The notes under the pieces are model-generated. The model worked only from the letters and a program-made list of their open reading frames with translations, had not been told where the DNA came from and did not search any database. A DNA stretch of 64,000 nt. Source: JBEEOW01 sp041191405 (lineage in GTDB: Bacteria; Bacteroidota; Bacteroidia; Cytophagales; UBA9547). Numbering within the stretch: position 1 is the first letter of the stretch; each line of letters begins with the position of its first letter. Shown in pieces: positions 23,001 to 28,617 of this stretch. The stretch lies in the NCBI GenBank assembly GCA_041191405.1, contig JBEEOW010000008.1:62001-126000 (forward strand), read 5' to 3'. Made by a program: the position numbers and the translations under genes.

Positions 23001-26000
23001 TTAAATATCAATGGTACTTTCAGATTAACATCTTCAAATGATGGTGTATCAGTAGCTGGTAACTGGCAAAAAGCAACTGCAGGTTCGGTTGCTATTTCAA
23101 ATGGTACTGTAACATTTACCGCAGGAATTGTTAAAAATATCAATAACGGTACAGGTACTTTTGGTAATGTAATTGTAAATTCTACTTCTACTTTGGCATT
23201 GGGTTCAAATACTGTTATTTCAAGAAACTTAACTATTACTTCAGGTACGCTTGATGTTTCAACAAATAACTATCAATTAACTATAGGAGGTAACTTTATT
23301 AACTCAGGTACTTTCCTTGCTCGAGCTGGTAAAGTAGTATTAAATTCAACTTCAGGTACAAAACAATTAAATGTTGGTAATTCAGCATTATTTAATGTTG
23401 ACTTTACTCCATTTGCTGGTTCAACATATCAATTAACTGGTATTTTAAATACTCATGGAAATGTGAATTTACAGGCTGGTACACTTAATTTAAATGGATT
23501 TACATTTAACATGGGTGATGGTTCAGGTTCTGATTTCTTGGCTGTAAATGGTGGTACATTATTAATTAACGGAAATTCAGCATTGCGTATGGGTAATGCT
23601 TCAAATATTGGTGTGAATGCAGGTGCAACTATCAGAATTGTTGGTACTGCAAGCGCTAAAGCATTGATAGCTTCACAATCTGGAACTTACGGAATTACAG
23701 TAAACTCTGGTGCTACAATTCATGCAGCTAACTATATTATAAATAACATCAATGCAAATGGTGTTTACATAAAATCAGGTGCTACAATTGATGCAACCAA
23801 TAACTTCAATAGAGGTGAATTTGGTAATGGTACCGCTGGAGGAACTTTCTTACAATTAGAAAACTCATTCGCTGACTTTACAGTAGATAGTGTTGAGTTT
23901 AACGGTGGGGTTTTATACAATGTAATTCGTACTACTGGTACTGGAACTATTTCATTCTCTGACCCAAGTGGTGCTACTGGTAACTTCTCGTTTGAAAAAG
24001 ATGAATTAGGAATTAGTGCTTCTGCTGGTTTAATCAGATGGTCGTACACAACAACTACTGCTACTTGGATTGGTGCAAACGGAACTGACTGGAACGATCC
24101 ATTAAACTGGAACATAGGTCAAATTCCTTCATCAACAATATCTGCAATAGTTGCAAATACAAGTCCTGCACCATTAATTACAGCTAACGCTGCTGCAAAC
24201 AATGTTACTTTACTTGGAGGTGCAGTATTGGTAATTAGCAACAATGCATCATTTGCAATCAATGGTAACTTTACAAATAACGGTACATTGACTGTGGCAA
24301 CTGGTTCTACATCTGCAATATCAGTTGGTAGCAACTGGGCTGATAACGGTACATTTAATCCTGGAGCATCTACAGTAACATTAACAGCTAATGCCGGTAC
24401 AAAAAGCATCGTTTCGGGTACAAGTAGTAAATTTAATAACTTGGTTGTATCAGGAACTTCGCCTTACTATTTAGCATCTGCTATCACATTAAATGGAAGT
24501 TTAACCGTAAGTTCAGGAGCCACATTAGGTACAAACAATTATGGAGTAACAACTGCTGGTAATATTACTATCAATGGAACATTTATTTCAGGTACAGGTA
24601 CAGTTACATTAAACGGAACAAGTGGTACACAAACAATCACTTCAGGAACTTCGGTTGGAAAAACATTCTACAACTTAGTGAAAGTATCAACAAGTACAAG
24701 TACATTGAGTTTAGCTTCGGATATTTCTGTAACCAATGATTTAACTGTAAACAAAGGAAACTTTACTGCAAACAACTTTGCATTGAATGTTGGAGGTAAC
24801 TATACTTGGAATAACCCAGCAGGTACTTTATCAAATGCTGACTTAGTATTTACTGGTGCTTCTACCAAAGTGTTCAGTAACTCAAGTGGTGCATCTGGTA
24901 ATACTTTCAGAAACATTACTTTCCAAAAAACAGCTGGTGCTATTATTTTAAGTAACTCAATTACTGTAACAGGTACACTTACTTTAAATGGTGGTAACTT
25001 ACAACTAGGTGCTCGTAACTTAACTTTAGGTACTTCGGCAAATGTAGTAGGAGGTAGTGCTAGTTCATACATCCAAGCTGATGGAGTAGGTACTGTAATT
25101 AAAAACTTGAACAATGCATCATTAGGAACTACTTATTCTTTCCCAGTGGGCGATGCTTCAAATTATTCTCCAATGACCTTTAGGTTAAACTCTGGAACAT
25201 TAACTGGTTCTGCTAATATTGCGCTGAATGTTGTAAATGCAAAAGTGCCAAATGCACATTCTAAAACATTAACTGCTTACTTAAATAGATATTGGGAAGT
25301 GAATCCAACAGGAATTACAAGTCCTAATTATGATTTAACTTATACTTATGCACAAGCTGACGTAGTAGGTACAGAAGCTGATTTAGTAGCTTGTAAATGG
25401 TCAACTTCTACATTAACTAATAGCGGCTGGTCTTATGGAAATTTAATGGGAACTTGGAGCATTAACACAGCAAGCAATACTTTATCTTGGAGTGGAATTA
25501 CTTCATTCTCTCGTATTACAGCTGCCAAAACATCAACTCCTGTTCCTGTACAATTCTTAGTTGTAAATGCTTCCGTAGTAAATGATAAAGTACAAGTTGC
25601 ATTCTCAACTGCACAAGAGCAAAATAATCACTATTTTGTAATTGAAAGTTCAACTGATGGAGTAAGTTTTGATTCGGTAGGTGTGTTAACAGGTGCAGGA
25701 AATAGCAACAACGTATTACATTATGTATTTGAAACTGAAATAACAGCGGCTACTTATTACAGAGTAAAACAAGTTGATTTTGATGGACAAAATACTTATT
25801 CGTCAGTATTTAACTTATCAAATACTACTGTAGCAACTGAGGAATATTTCAAAGTATATCCAAACCCAAGTAATGCAAAACAAGGTTTGAATATCGCTTA
25901 CAAATCAAATAACTTTGAAGAAGTAATAAATGTAACCATTGTAGATTTAACTGAAAAAGTACACTACAATGCAGACCACGAAATTAACTTCAAAGGTGTA

Positions 26001-26105
26001 GTTGATTTACCATTATTCGCTAACCACGAATTACCAACAGGTATTTACATTATCACACTTAAAACACAAGATAAAGTATACACACAAAAATTAATTGTAA
26101 ACTAA
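11070..26105 (+). CDS. Giant repetitive T9SS surface protein (5,011 residues)
   Basis: A single open frame of 15 kb. Signal peptide MKNVFRIISILTILVLSNIQ with cleavage near TEA-A. The body is low-complexity, Asn/Thr/Ser/Gly/Ala-rich, made of more than twenty beta-helix-like units of about 100-130 residues with the pattern (V/I)xGNWxNxGTF...GTVTFNG...QxI...FNNLxI...GTKTL. A larger module recurs five times (near nt 12270, 16560, 20000, 22395, 23690): a YYL...ATNNFSNGTFTNG block, then a GTGTVTF...G...FE-D block. Each is followed by an xNW motif as in TDWHTATNWSTGQVP; a first NW copy sits near 11190. The end has a fibronectin/Ig-like segment (FVIESSTDGVSFDSVG, YYRVKQVDFDGQ) and a T9SS sorting domain (FKVYPNPSNAKQG to the end). 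Probably a filamentous adhesin or sheath-like protein; role inferred from architecture only. No Cys-rich or enzymatic domains were seen. Confidence 0.93.
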   Translation: MKNVFRIISILTILVLSNIQTEAATYYSKSGQTVANTLTNWTLNADGTGASPANFTTATDTFVVQASHSYAPTANWTLGTNVSLKLLGTFNASSVNVTIGGVTRILNGASFTDNNNSGANVFTGLVTIESGGSLSTANTSAFTFTGGINNSGTFNKTGTGNVTFNGSQTITTNTAFTAFAGNATVTSGTLTIAGTNNINFAGTFTVNASQALVLTNSGITSFTGTFTNNGSFTASAIPAAANLVFLGNLTNAGTLFNAANASIVTTGNRTITATNAFTLAPVFSGTGTLTISGAGGLTLNSSADVLIPTSLTVSAASSLTLNSSGNTTVSTTTTVNGSLLINGKLFTALGNITVANGGTLDIGAGGFLKLANATSITNAGTFRAVGTLGSVATVSNNGSGNYTITQSASTGVFQAQYYLFDNLGTAGIVISNGSINATNNFSNGSFTNGLGGTNSTYLNLNSYDATSLGTINNASFGSGQVFNVTRTSGTGTVTFQNAQGALGYGTAGQQFERDNGIPGTLLTWITTGEAYTSQGSGNFSDLNNWKDGSNNSPSTAKLTDASSTFIIATGHTVTVDQNIQVASLQVSNGASLVIGNDGTARTVIIEGDFTLPTGANVSAGSLSATHTFTVKGNFTSNGILNFAPTSSRIVNLTLEGASKTITANATTTLNNLTFNTGNFSSVSYTLTTDLVIAGTVTINANATLTDGGKLISVAGNWYQTNANAFVATGKVQFNGSNVQSIGGSAPYNVGITFNKVSLNGTGNTVIFSSASTIKDSLFATNAVAAVVSNINFTVNGNFTFDGGSTYSSALTTTFGSATAQTIDFTNASFTNIDFSGAGVKTLKGASGVISGIFNITPTATVDGDATLNISGRIRVDGINNLSGTLNLSGTVNPTIYTGVANNTNFSLGNAAVNLNGSIWLGFVSPATSANLKVGGNITINNPNNIANQYLVMNPNTTLQGNGSNSFSLNSNATLYLRSTDNFPANFASYTLDVTSTSVYDYNQVQTIRGGITYGNLYIRANSPSVNTSAVIKNADGDLNIKGILYLGGTNSAAPLIYDLVTLNLGTFNHALAGARIGNIGTASITATSGTFTLNADNLAQNIEPTTGRYNFANFNIDQALPTASRTKTFSDSINVSGFFTATNSGGDVTNTLVLALGNNTITGSGGSSSFTLGANVILQTSSTSFATTIGTFGGTKQLDALSTIQYNANGNQDIATGFTYGNLLLSNSGNKTVADNLDINGNFTTANTANFVDGGSAFNHTVAGNFYISSGNYVNPLATITLDGTNQDILLSGSTTNVNNLIAAGSGTKTLNGTLSILSNFNINPSVIVDANTRAINIGGDFNIGSGQFIQTTGLTTFNGNSANVQNITSNSNSYLGALTINRQGANKTLQLQSDLTVNGAVILEYDRLPTPVVGYADFNTSGFNLTVGGNFVYFPLTTLNATGSTFFFNGANVQSIYYQGTGTFNNLDFSNAGSKRFVVGTSINSNTVDILGNFVNNGSTVDLSTHNVNLNVAGDWNNAGVFQGNGRTVTFNGAKQNISATSFGNVVIAGTKAKTLTGAMTIAGNLTIGANDTLDVSSSNYPVSISGNWDMSAAGSAFLAQNGTVTFTGNNSSLFTGSTAAVATTTPSTASVAVGKSFYNVVVNKASGQSLILNTLNSTFGDLKVDNDLTITTGTLTTSGYDVFVAGNFVNNEIFNANSGNSALVLNATSGNKNFDPGTNVSTTFRDIYLNAGTASYTLLNNLNITNNNSGTTGLILTSGTLNLNSKVIEFRTNYAGTVLSLASGATLNVNAGAFINFANGNNLLNAGGNLNIIGTSSSPATITRTNTGGYTITQTSGNFAAQYYALQYLNNNTTTDNGLTISGGTIDAVNNLSNGTFINGLASSKQYLNLDGYAGDPIVAQNVVFNTGPTKNVRFTTSSNASSMITFTSASGTLAGATYENDDASATTGKVRWRNTGIYWVGTTNSDWHTATNWSTGQVPTATDTVYLDHRTAPVAAPAGAYTVNINANATCFRLIIDKGASSNAIGLTLSGVANLTVVENVNVLSGNRITTSASTNKILVGGNWTFAADAILTATAGTVEFNPTSGIKYVTTPTTNASTSAFNNFTVNANAEATVMLSSPIFVNNDVTISGGTFDVSAGNLAVDVKGNWSITTGGIFNPQNGTVTFSKTGTSTQTINAGPFYNLTTSAAAATATKQFTGNISILNNVVIGTNTEINSGNYDVMVGGSWTNNATTSSFVQTGTASIIFNSTSATQSIDNGSVASTFGNLILQGAGAKNFGRSSVVTGDFTISSSSGTTNFDVNTITGSGANNTFVVAGANNIQVRGANNFPSGFETISLASNSTVNYISDLAQTIAAVPAPGYGNLTIQKVTASGTSTKTADGNIILQGGLTIADIYSVLNFGTNNADLTLSGNIALPTGGQQIVWGTGTSTLYHLGQSGWDIDADITSFNNVTLGGTSWKRINNNLSVSGNFVVNSGVSLLMNNSVGTPFQITGTGSGKTFNLTSGSSLSTGLVAPTPALPTGFSNYVLDAASTVTLNAPNSVNQLINSAVTYGNLVISNTAKNVTIQSGNPLRVLGTFTGTTNAAPNNAATLIDNGQDIFVGGDALFGIYIPSSNAVKLVLSGANQTVRHVYGSSLALANIEFNGTGTKTFGDGGDAITVGGNLSIASGVTVNSSNNITFSGSTWTNLGTWNHTANTVTFANTSALTINAGANNTFVNAAFTGTAPVTFVSNGATFTGSFTLNTPSSVYMGAFTYNIAGNVTLIAGTWTTNNASFNFNGGSQQLPALTAKDINLANAGTKTMNGAWAINNLTIANGVSLNTNATSNFNLSVAGNWNNSGTFAPNLSTVTFNGATSPITVNNNTSRFHIADFLPTAAVTYNLTAANTFINLTSTIGANANVNLQSNALIFGSSTYSAKVFTVNGTLDVTPNGALKFDNTFTACTMNVNGNFRLVGSSAQIASVSQHNTNNSYAGGHQININAGAKIDAKYYLIKDLADAGLYVDAAATLDATNNFSDGTWSNIRTNTTTPRRYLQLEATSPGTDIANVTFNYSGSPTAVTSGAYNVKRGASANGVITFVSALGGNLGDFKFEDDGAAAANATTGKIVWPVATNVTWTGAVNTDWNNAANWNPNIIPDATINATIPLATNNPVIGTADANCKNLIITNGQLTLQNAFDLNTNGDISIGTGTNVGVLTVMSAGSVINCQGNWTRGANGVYSHGQGKVVFTGATGASTITPLSSPFYTVEFNNHTSVFYIVGNTVNFAGDFIIKDGQVFPNNSNYNFNITGNVECDVAVGASFSTVTVGTITLNGANQSITDPTFSNLVISGTGVKSTTGVITILGTTTINSGATFAANPSVSNIDFRGNVTINAGGTFVDGGGNHTFSGSTWTGTGTYSGTGTVSFVRQGGQNQTINTSTFNNLNFSTGGGTVIIAGAITVNGDLNVTSTNGGVNINIGSTIASSNGVGTFTLSSGRSITCLGLNSFPANFGVYDLQPTSTVLYSGTSNQNVFGTTYANLTLSNTNTKSLLGDITVNGNLQFNTSTLDVTTNNFAVNILGTWFNQNTGTFIPRNGTVTFESATANQNINIGASATNPFYNLSINNPGFVVFATLATTVQNDLIVLNGTFSANGNTVYVGKNFRAISGTFANSGTYYLNYSGATVINIQTNGSTLGNLTIDGVGSTFICNDNLSVAGNFRLLNGIFNGYNKVVNLGSGGHAIVINGTYQIGAGGVMAIGNLCTVAINGTLVAVGTSSNVATITRNTLGGIGSRYSGFQVNSGGTIHANYYLIEYMGTGGIVINSGATIDAVNNFSNGTFTNGASGGTYLVIENNQKLTGANRIENTSFAINPGGGAKNVTKTSLPSDTVEFYNAAGTFAGASFENDPNGLIKWSGPVTLTWNGSVDNNWFEANNWTANFGPSKVPASNENVIIANTTNQPVISLGGATTANLTINPNAILTVTTVDTDLNDLNVTGDLNINGTFRLTSSNDGVSVAGNWQKATAGSVAISNGTVTFTAGIVKNINNGTGTFGNVIVNSTSTLALGSNTVISRNLTITSGTLDVSTNNYQLTIGGNFINSGTFLARAGKVVLNSTSGTKQLNVGNSALFNVDFTPFAGSTYQLTGILNTHGNVNLQAGTLNLNGFTFNMGDGSGSDFLAVNGGTLLINGNSALRMGNASNIGVNAGATIRIVGTASAKALIASQSGTYGITVNSGATIHAANYIINNINANGVYIKSGATIDATNNFNRGEFGNGTAGGTFLQLENSFADFTVDSVEFNGGVLYNVIRTTGTGTISFSDPSGATGNFSFEKDELGISASAGLIRWSYTTTTATWIGANGTDWNDPLNWNIGQIPSSTISAIVANTSPAPLITANAAANNVTLLGGAVLVISNNASFAINGNFTNNGTLTVATGSTSAISVGSNWADNGTFNPGASTVTLTANAGTKSIVSGTSSKFNNLVVSGTSPYYLASAITLNGSLTVSSGATLGTNNYGVTTAGNITINGTFISGTGTVTLNGTSGTQTITSGTSVGKTFYNLVKVSTSTSTLSLASDISVTNDLTVNKGNFTANNFALNVGGNYTWNNPAGTLSNADLVFTGASTKVFSNSSGASGNTFRNITFQKTAGAIILSNSITVTGTLTLNGGNLQLGARNLTLGTSANVVGGSASSYIQADGVGTVIKNLNNASLGTTYSFPVGDASNYSPMTFRLNSGTLTGSANIALNVVNAKVPNAHSKTLTAYLNRYWEVNPTGITSPNYDLTYTYAQADVVGTEADLVACKWSTSTLTNSGWSYGNLMGTWSINTASNTLSWSGITSFSRITAAKTSTPVPVQFLVVNASVVNDKVQVAFSTAQEQNNHYFVIESSTDGVSFDSVGVLTGAGNSNNVLHYVFETEITAATYYRVKQVDFDGQNTYSSVFNLSNTTVATEEYFKVYPNPSNAKQGLNIAYKSNNFEEVINVTIVDLTEKVHYNADHEINFKGVVDLPLFANHELPTGIYIITLKTQDKVYTQKLIVN

Positions 26106-26114
26106 GCTTTATTT

Positions 26115-26171
26115 ACCCCATAAAACACAAAAGCCACTCAGCAATGAGTGGCTTTTTGTGTTTTATGGGGT
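26115..26171 (+). terminator. Very long intrinsic terminator after the giant gene
   Basis: Two 26-27-bp arms, from ACCCCATAAAACAC to GCCACTCA and back, pair around the tetraloop GCAA with a single bulged T. The core GCCACTCA-GCAA-TGAGTGGC is followed by TTTTTGTG. It begins 10 bp after the stop and would end transcription of the 15-kb message; the A/T-rich outer arms make it active in either direction. Confidence 0.85.
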
Positions 26172-26289
26172 TTGTGAAATAATTTACTATAAATTAAGTT
26201 TGATTCGAGATATTTAGTAAACTTGCGTATATCTTCACAAATAGAGAAATACACGAATGTTTTTGGTTGAAACATTCGTAAACATGCTC

Positions 26290-26302
26290 GTTATATGCCA
26301 TA
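26290..26302 (+). repeat. Left flanking repeat of a possible gene cassette
   Basis: GTTATATGCCATA, 14 bp before the start codon of the hypothetical gene at 26316. It is an inverted copy (12 of 13 bases) of the sequence just after that gene. GTTATAT resembles the right-hand core site of integron attC elements. Confidence 0.5.
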
Positions 26303-26315
26303 TTAAAGGACGACA

Positions 26316-27092
26316 ATGGAAAGAATCGACATTAACGAATTTGCAAGGAAATTTATTGACGCCTTTGATTTTTTGACTAAAAAATTCAATTTCAAAATTT
26401 CAGAGCTTAGAGAAAGTTCTTCAAAAAGTGACAATTCAATTATTCATAAGATTATTTATAAAAATACAGAAGCAAAAAGAATTATAGAATTTGTTCTTGT
26501 TGCAGAGGACTATAAAACTCATATGTTTAGTAGAATTGGCGACACGTATGTAAAAAGAATTATAGAAAATATTGAAACACCTACCTACACTGACTTTGCA
26601 AACTGTTTTAAAATTGACGATCTAAATGAATTAATTGAGGAGAAATACAAGTATCCAGAAACGCAGAAATTTCCGGAGAATTATATTAATAGAACTCAGT
26701 TTATTATTTGTCATTTAGAAAAGATTTTTACTCAAAATTATTGGCCGACTATTGCCGAAATTGGAGATAAACAACAAAAGAGAATAGGGTTTGTTTCAGT
26801 TGGAAAACAAAACGTCCCCTACATTAGCATAATGAAAGACGAATTAATGGAATTAGTAAATTTGGGTTATGAAATAGTGTTTGACGAAACACAAATTCCG
26901 CCATACGAGCAGTCTTTTATGGGGCCTTCAATAAGGTATAATTGCAAAGAAAGAAATTTAAATATTGACATTACTTTTCAAACAAGAGACCAAGAATTTT
27001 ATGTATCCACTAATAAGAACAAAAATTATTTTTATGGCAGAGCGACTATAGAGGAGTATGTAAAACTAAAGAACAAGATATTAAGTGAATAG
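26316..27092 (+). CDS. Hypothetical protein in a possible integron-type cassette
   Basis: 258 residues, soluble, charged (Lys/Glu-rich), no signal peptide or membrane segment. Two parts can be guessed. An N-terminal half runs to about residue 125. A C-terminal half contains VSVGKQNVPYISIMKDELME, YEIVFDETQIPPYEQSFMGPS and an end region, IDITFQTRDQEFYVSTN, of beta-strand character. I do not recognise a family. Base composition is slightly less AT-rich than the neighbours. The gene fills nearly the whole space between two inverted 13-bp repeats with little non-coding DNA, like an integron cassette. Cassette genes often encode toxins, immunity or defence proteins, but nothing in the sequence proves that here. 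Confidence 0.7.
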   Translation: MERIDINEFARKFIDAFDFLTKKFNFKISELRESSSKSDNSIIHKIIYKNTEAKRIIEFVLVAEDYKTHMFSRIGDTYVKRIIENIETPTYTDFANCFKIDDLNELIEEKYKYPETQKFPENYINRTQFIICHLEKIFTQNYWPTIAEIGDKQQKRIGFVSVGKQNVPYISIMKDELMELVNLGYEIVFDETQIPPYEQSFMGPSIRYNCKERNLNIDITFQTRDQEFYVSTNKNKNYFYGRATIEEYVKLKNKILSE

Positions 27093-27095
27093 AAA

Positions 27096-27108
27096 TACGG
27101 CATATAAC
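27096..27108 (+). repeat. Right flanking repeat of the possible cassette
   Basis: TACGGCATATAAC lies 3 bp after the stop codon and is continued by AAGGGTTTGGCAAAAG. It mirrors the copy at 26290-26302. TATAAC followed by a GGTTTGGC arm resembles the left half of an attC site. The expected partner half (GCCAAACC ... GTTATATG) is not found downstream, where a REPtron begins 55 bp later. Confidence 0.5.
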
Positions 27109-27163
27109 AAGGGTTTGGCAAAAGTGGCGGTTCAGTGCTCCGCAGATACATTTGTGGTTAATC

Positions 27164-27226
27164 TTGCTGTTCGAGATGTTAGCGCAGCGCATCTCGAACT
27201 GTAGATAAAACGGTTCTCCGAACCGA
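27164..27226 (+). repeat. Left REP doublet
   Basis: Contains hairpin 1, GTTCGAGATG paired with CATCTCGAAC around TTAGCGCAGCG; then a TGTAGATAAAA spacer that includes GTAG; then hairpin 2, CGGTTC-TCC-GAACCG. It is the mirror of 27826-27888. Confidence 0.85.
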
Positions 27227-27248
27227 ATTAATTGTTTTGCAAAATTTA

Positions 27249-27256
27249 TACATTTG
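27249..27256 (+). promoter_or_regulatory. Possible -7 element of the RAYT gene
   Basis: TACATTTG fits the TAnnTTTG consensus, 22 bp before the ATG at 27279 and just inside the left REP doublet. No TTG is found at 19 bases upstream, so support is partial. Confidence 0.35.
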
Positions 27257-27278
27257 TTTTAAAGTTTAATTATTTAAT

Positions 27279-27803
27279 ATGGGATTTGCATATACTGTTA
27301 AAAACCAGGAGGGTATGTATTTTGTAACATGTACAATCTCTCAATGGATTGATGTTTTTACAAGAAGTATTTACATTGATATTGTGATTTCAAGTTTAGA
27401 CTATTGCCAAAAAGCCAAAGGCTTAAAAATTTATGCTTGGGTTGTAATGTCCAATCATATCCATTTAATTGTAAAAAGTGAAAAAGAACCTTTAAGTGAT
27501 ATAATAAGAGATTTTAAGAAATTCACTTCAACGCAAATTTATAAAGCTATCGAAACCAATCCTAAAGAGAGTAGAAAACGTTGGCTATTATGGTTATTTA
27601 AAACAGATAAAGGCATTAAAGTTTGGGAAGAAGGTTATCATGGTGAAGAAATTATAACACAAGAATTTTACAAAACTAAAGTTAATTATATTCATCAAAA
27701 TCCTGTTAGAGCTCGGATTGTTGAAAAAGAAGAAGAATATTTTTATAGCTCTGCTGGTGAATATTATGGAATTAGAAAAAGTTTACTTAAACTTGATATC
27801 TAA
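27279..27803 (+). CDS. REP-associated tyrosine transposase (Y1/HUH family)
   Basis: 174 residues, usual size for a RAYT. The HUH metal-binding motif is NHIHLIV (His60 and His62), preceded by the typical AWVVMSNH. Near the C-terminus EFYKTKVNYIHQNPVRA carries the family's Y-I-H-x-N-P-V signature with the candidate catalytic Tyr. It cuts and joins single-stranded DNA at REP hairpins; the REP doublets on both sides are its expected substrates. No frameshift or stop is seen, so the enzyme may be active. A TACATTTG element precedes it. Confidence 0.9.
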   Translation: MGFAYTVKNQEGMYFVTCTISQWIDVFTRSIYIDIVISSLDYCQKAKGLKIYAWVVMSNHIHLIVKSEKEPLSDIIRDFKKFTSTQIYKAIETNPKESRKRWLLWLFKTDKGIKVWEEGYHGEEIITQEFYKTKVNYIHQNPVRARIVEKEEEYFYSSAGEYYGIRKSLLKLDI

Positions 27804-27825
27804 TAAAGATTACAAAACCTACATA

Positions 27826-27888
27826 TCGGTTCGGAGAACCTCTTTATCTACCGTTCGAGATGCGCTACGCTAACATCTCGAACAGCAA
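27826..27888 (-). repeat. Right REP doublet, inverted copy
   Basis: Read on the minus strand it repeats the left doublet: hairpin GTTCGAGATG / CATCTCGAAC around TTAGCGTAGCG, GGTAGATAAAG, then GGTTCTCCGAACC. It differs from the left copy at about four positions, none of which breaks the long hairpin stem. Confidence 0.85.
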
Positions 27889-27914
27889 AAATTTGAATTA
27901 AGTTGATTTGCTTT

Positions 27915-28541
27915 ATGAATAATCCAAAACAATATGCTTCCTTATTAAAATCAACTTTTGATACATTTTTTGAAGCACCCATCGAAGCTTGGGAAGAATT
28001 TGCAGATAAATGCGAAGTTGTTAATTACAAAAAAGATGAAATTATTAAAGCTCAAAATACAACTGAAAAATACTTTTATTTTTTAATAGAAGGTAGTTTA
28101 GGAATTTTTCTTTGGAAAGAGAACAATTTTGTATGTCTTGATTTTGCTTTTGATGGTCATTTTTGTTCGGATTATATGTCGTTACTTACCAAACAACCTA
28201 CTCCCTTGCAAGTTGTAGCCTTAGAAAATACCAAAATGTTGAGAATGTCGGCAAGTAGTTACGATTATCTTACTTTACAAACAGTTTCTATTACAACCAA
28301 TACTAACGAAAAGCTTAATATACATCCTGAAGGTATGGTTCTCAGGCTTGTAGCTGCCGAAATGACTTTTGTTGGTAAACAACAACAGCAAATTGAATTG
28401 CTCACAAAATCAGCAAAAGAAAGATACGAGATTTTGTTAAAGCAATTCCCTAACATTCAAAATCGAATTGCCCAAAATCATATAGCCTCTTATTTGGGAA
28501 TTACTCCTCAGAGTTTGAGCAGAATCAAAAGGATTTTTTAG
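27915..28541 (+). CDS. Crp/Fnr-family transcriptional regulator
   Basis: 208 residues from ATG 27915; the frame also extends 4 codons to a TTG at 27903 that has no support. The N-terminal half is a cyclic-nucleotide-binding beta-barrel (VVNYKKDEIIKAQNTTEKYF, FLIEGSLGIF). The C-terminal half is a helix-turn-helix (RIAQNHIASYLGITPQSLSRIKR). The residues that hold cAMP in E. coli Crp are not obvious, so the ligand is unknown, as in many Bacteroidota members. It lies 26 bp after the REPtron and 76 bp before a serine hydrolase gene preceded by a palindrome, which is a plausible target. Confidence 0.88.
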   Translation: MNNPKQYASLLKSTFDTFFEAPIEAWEEFADKCEVVNYKKDEIIKAQNTTEKYFYFLIEGSLGIFLWKENNFVCLDFAFDGHFCSDYMSLLTKQPTPLQVVALENTKMLRMSASSYDYLTLQTVSITTNTNEKLNIHPEGMVLRLVAAEMTFVGKQQQQIELLTKSAKERYEILLKQFPNIQNRIAQNHIASYLGITPQSLSRIKRIF

Positions 28542-28587
28542 ATTTTACCCTATGGTAAAAAATATATTGTTAAGGATTATGACCTTT

Positions 28588-28617
28588 GTAGTATAGTTCA
28601 GTTATAATCTATACTAC
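28588..28617 (+). promoter_or_regulatory. Inverted repeat abutting the serine hydrolase start
   Basis: Perfect 9-bp inverted repeat GTAGTATAG (28588-28596) and CTATACTAC (28609-28617) with a 12-bp spacer; the ATG follows immediately. It could be an operator for the neighbouring Crp/Fnr regulator, or an mRNA hairpin covering the ribosome binding region. Confidence 0.5.

Larger units (their letters stand above)
27164..27888 (+). mobile_element. REPtron: REP-associated transposase between mirrored repeats
   Basis: A transposase gene (27279-27803) is bracketed by two 63-bp repeats in inverted orientation (27164-27226 and 27826-27888), differing at only about four positions. Each repeat is a doublet of hairpins, the hallmark of REP sequences maintained by RAYT transposases. 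The element lies between the cassette-like gene and a Crp/Fnr regulator gene; its right repeat ends only 26 bp before that gene's ATG, so it probably supplies or displaces its upstream region. Confidence 0.8.

Noticed and set aside
11276..25114. Long antisense open frames (up to 187 codons) within the giant gene
   Set aside because: They are produced by the low-complexity Thr/Asn/Gly codons on the other strand; their products are Val/Pro/Phe-rich, lack starts with context, and follow the repeat period.
11070..26105. CRISPR-like or tandem-repeat array impression in the giant gene
   Set aside because: Repeats are degenerate, coding and in frame, with no uniform direct repeat and spacer lengths.
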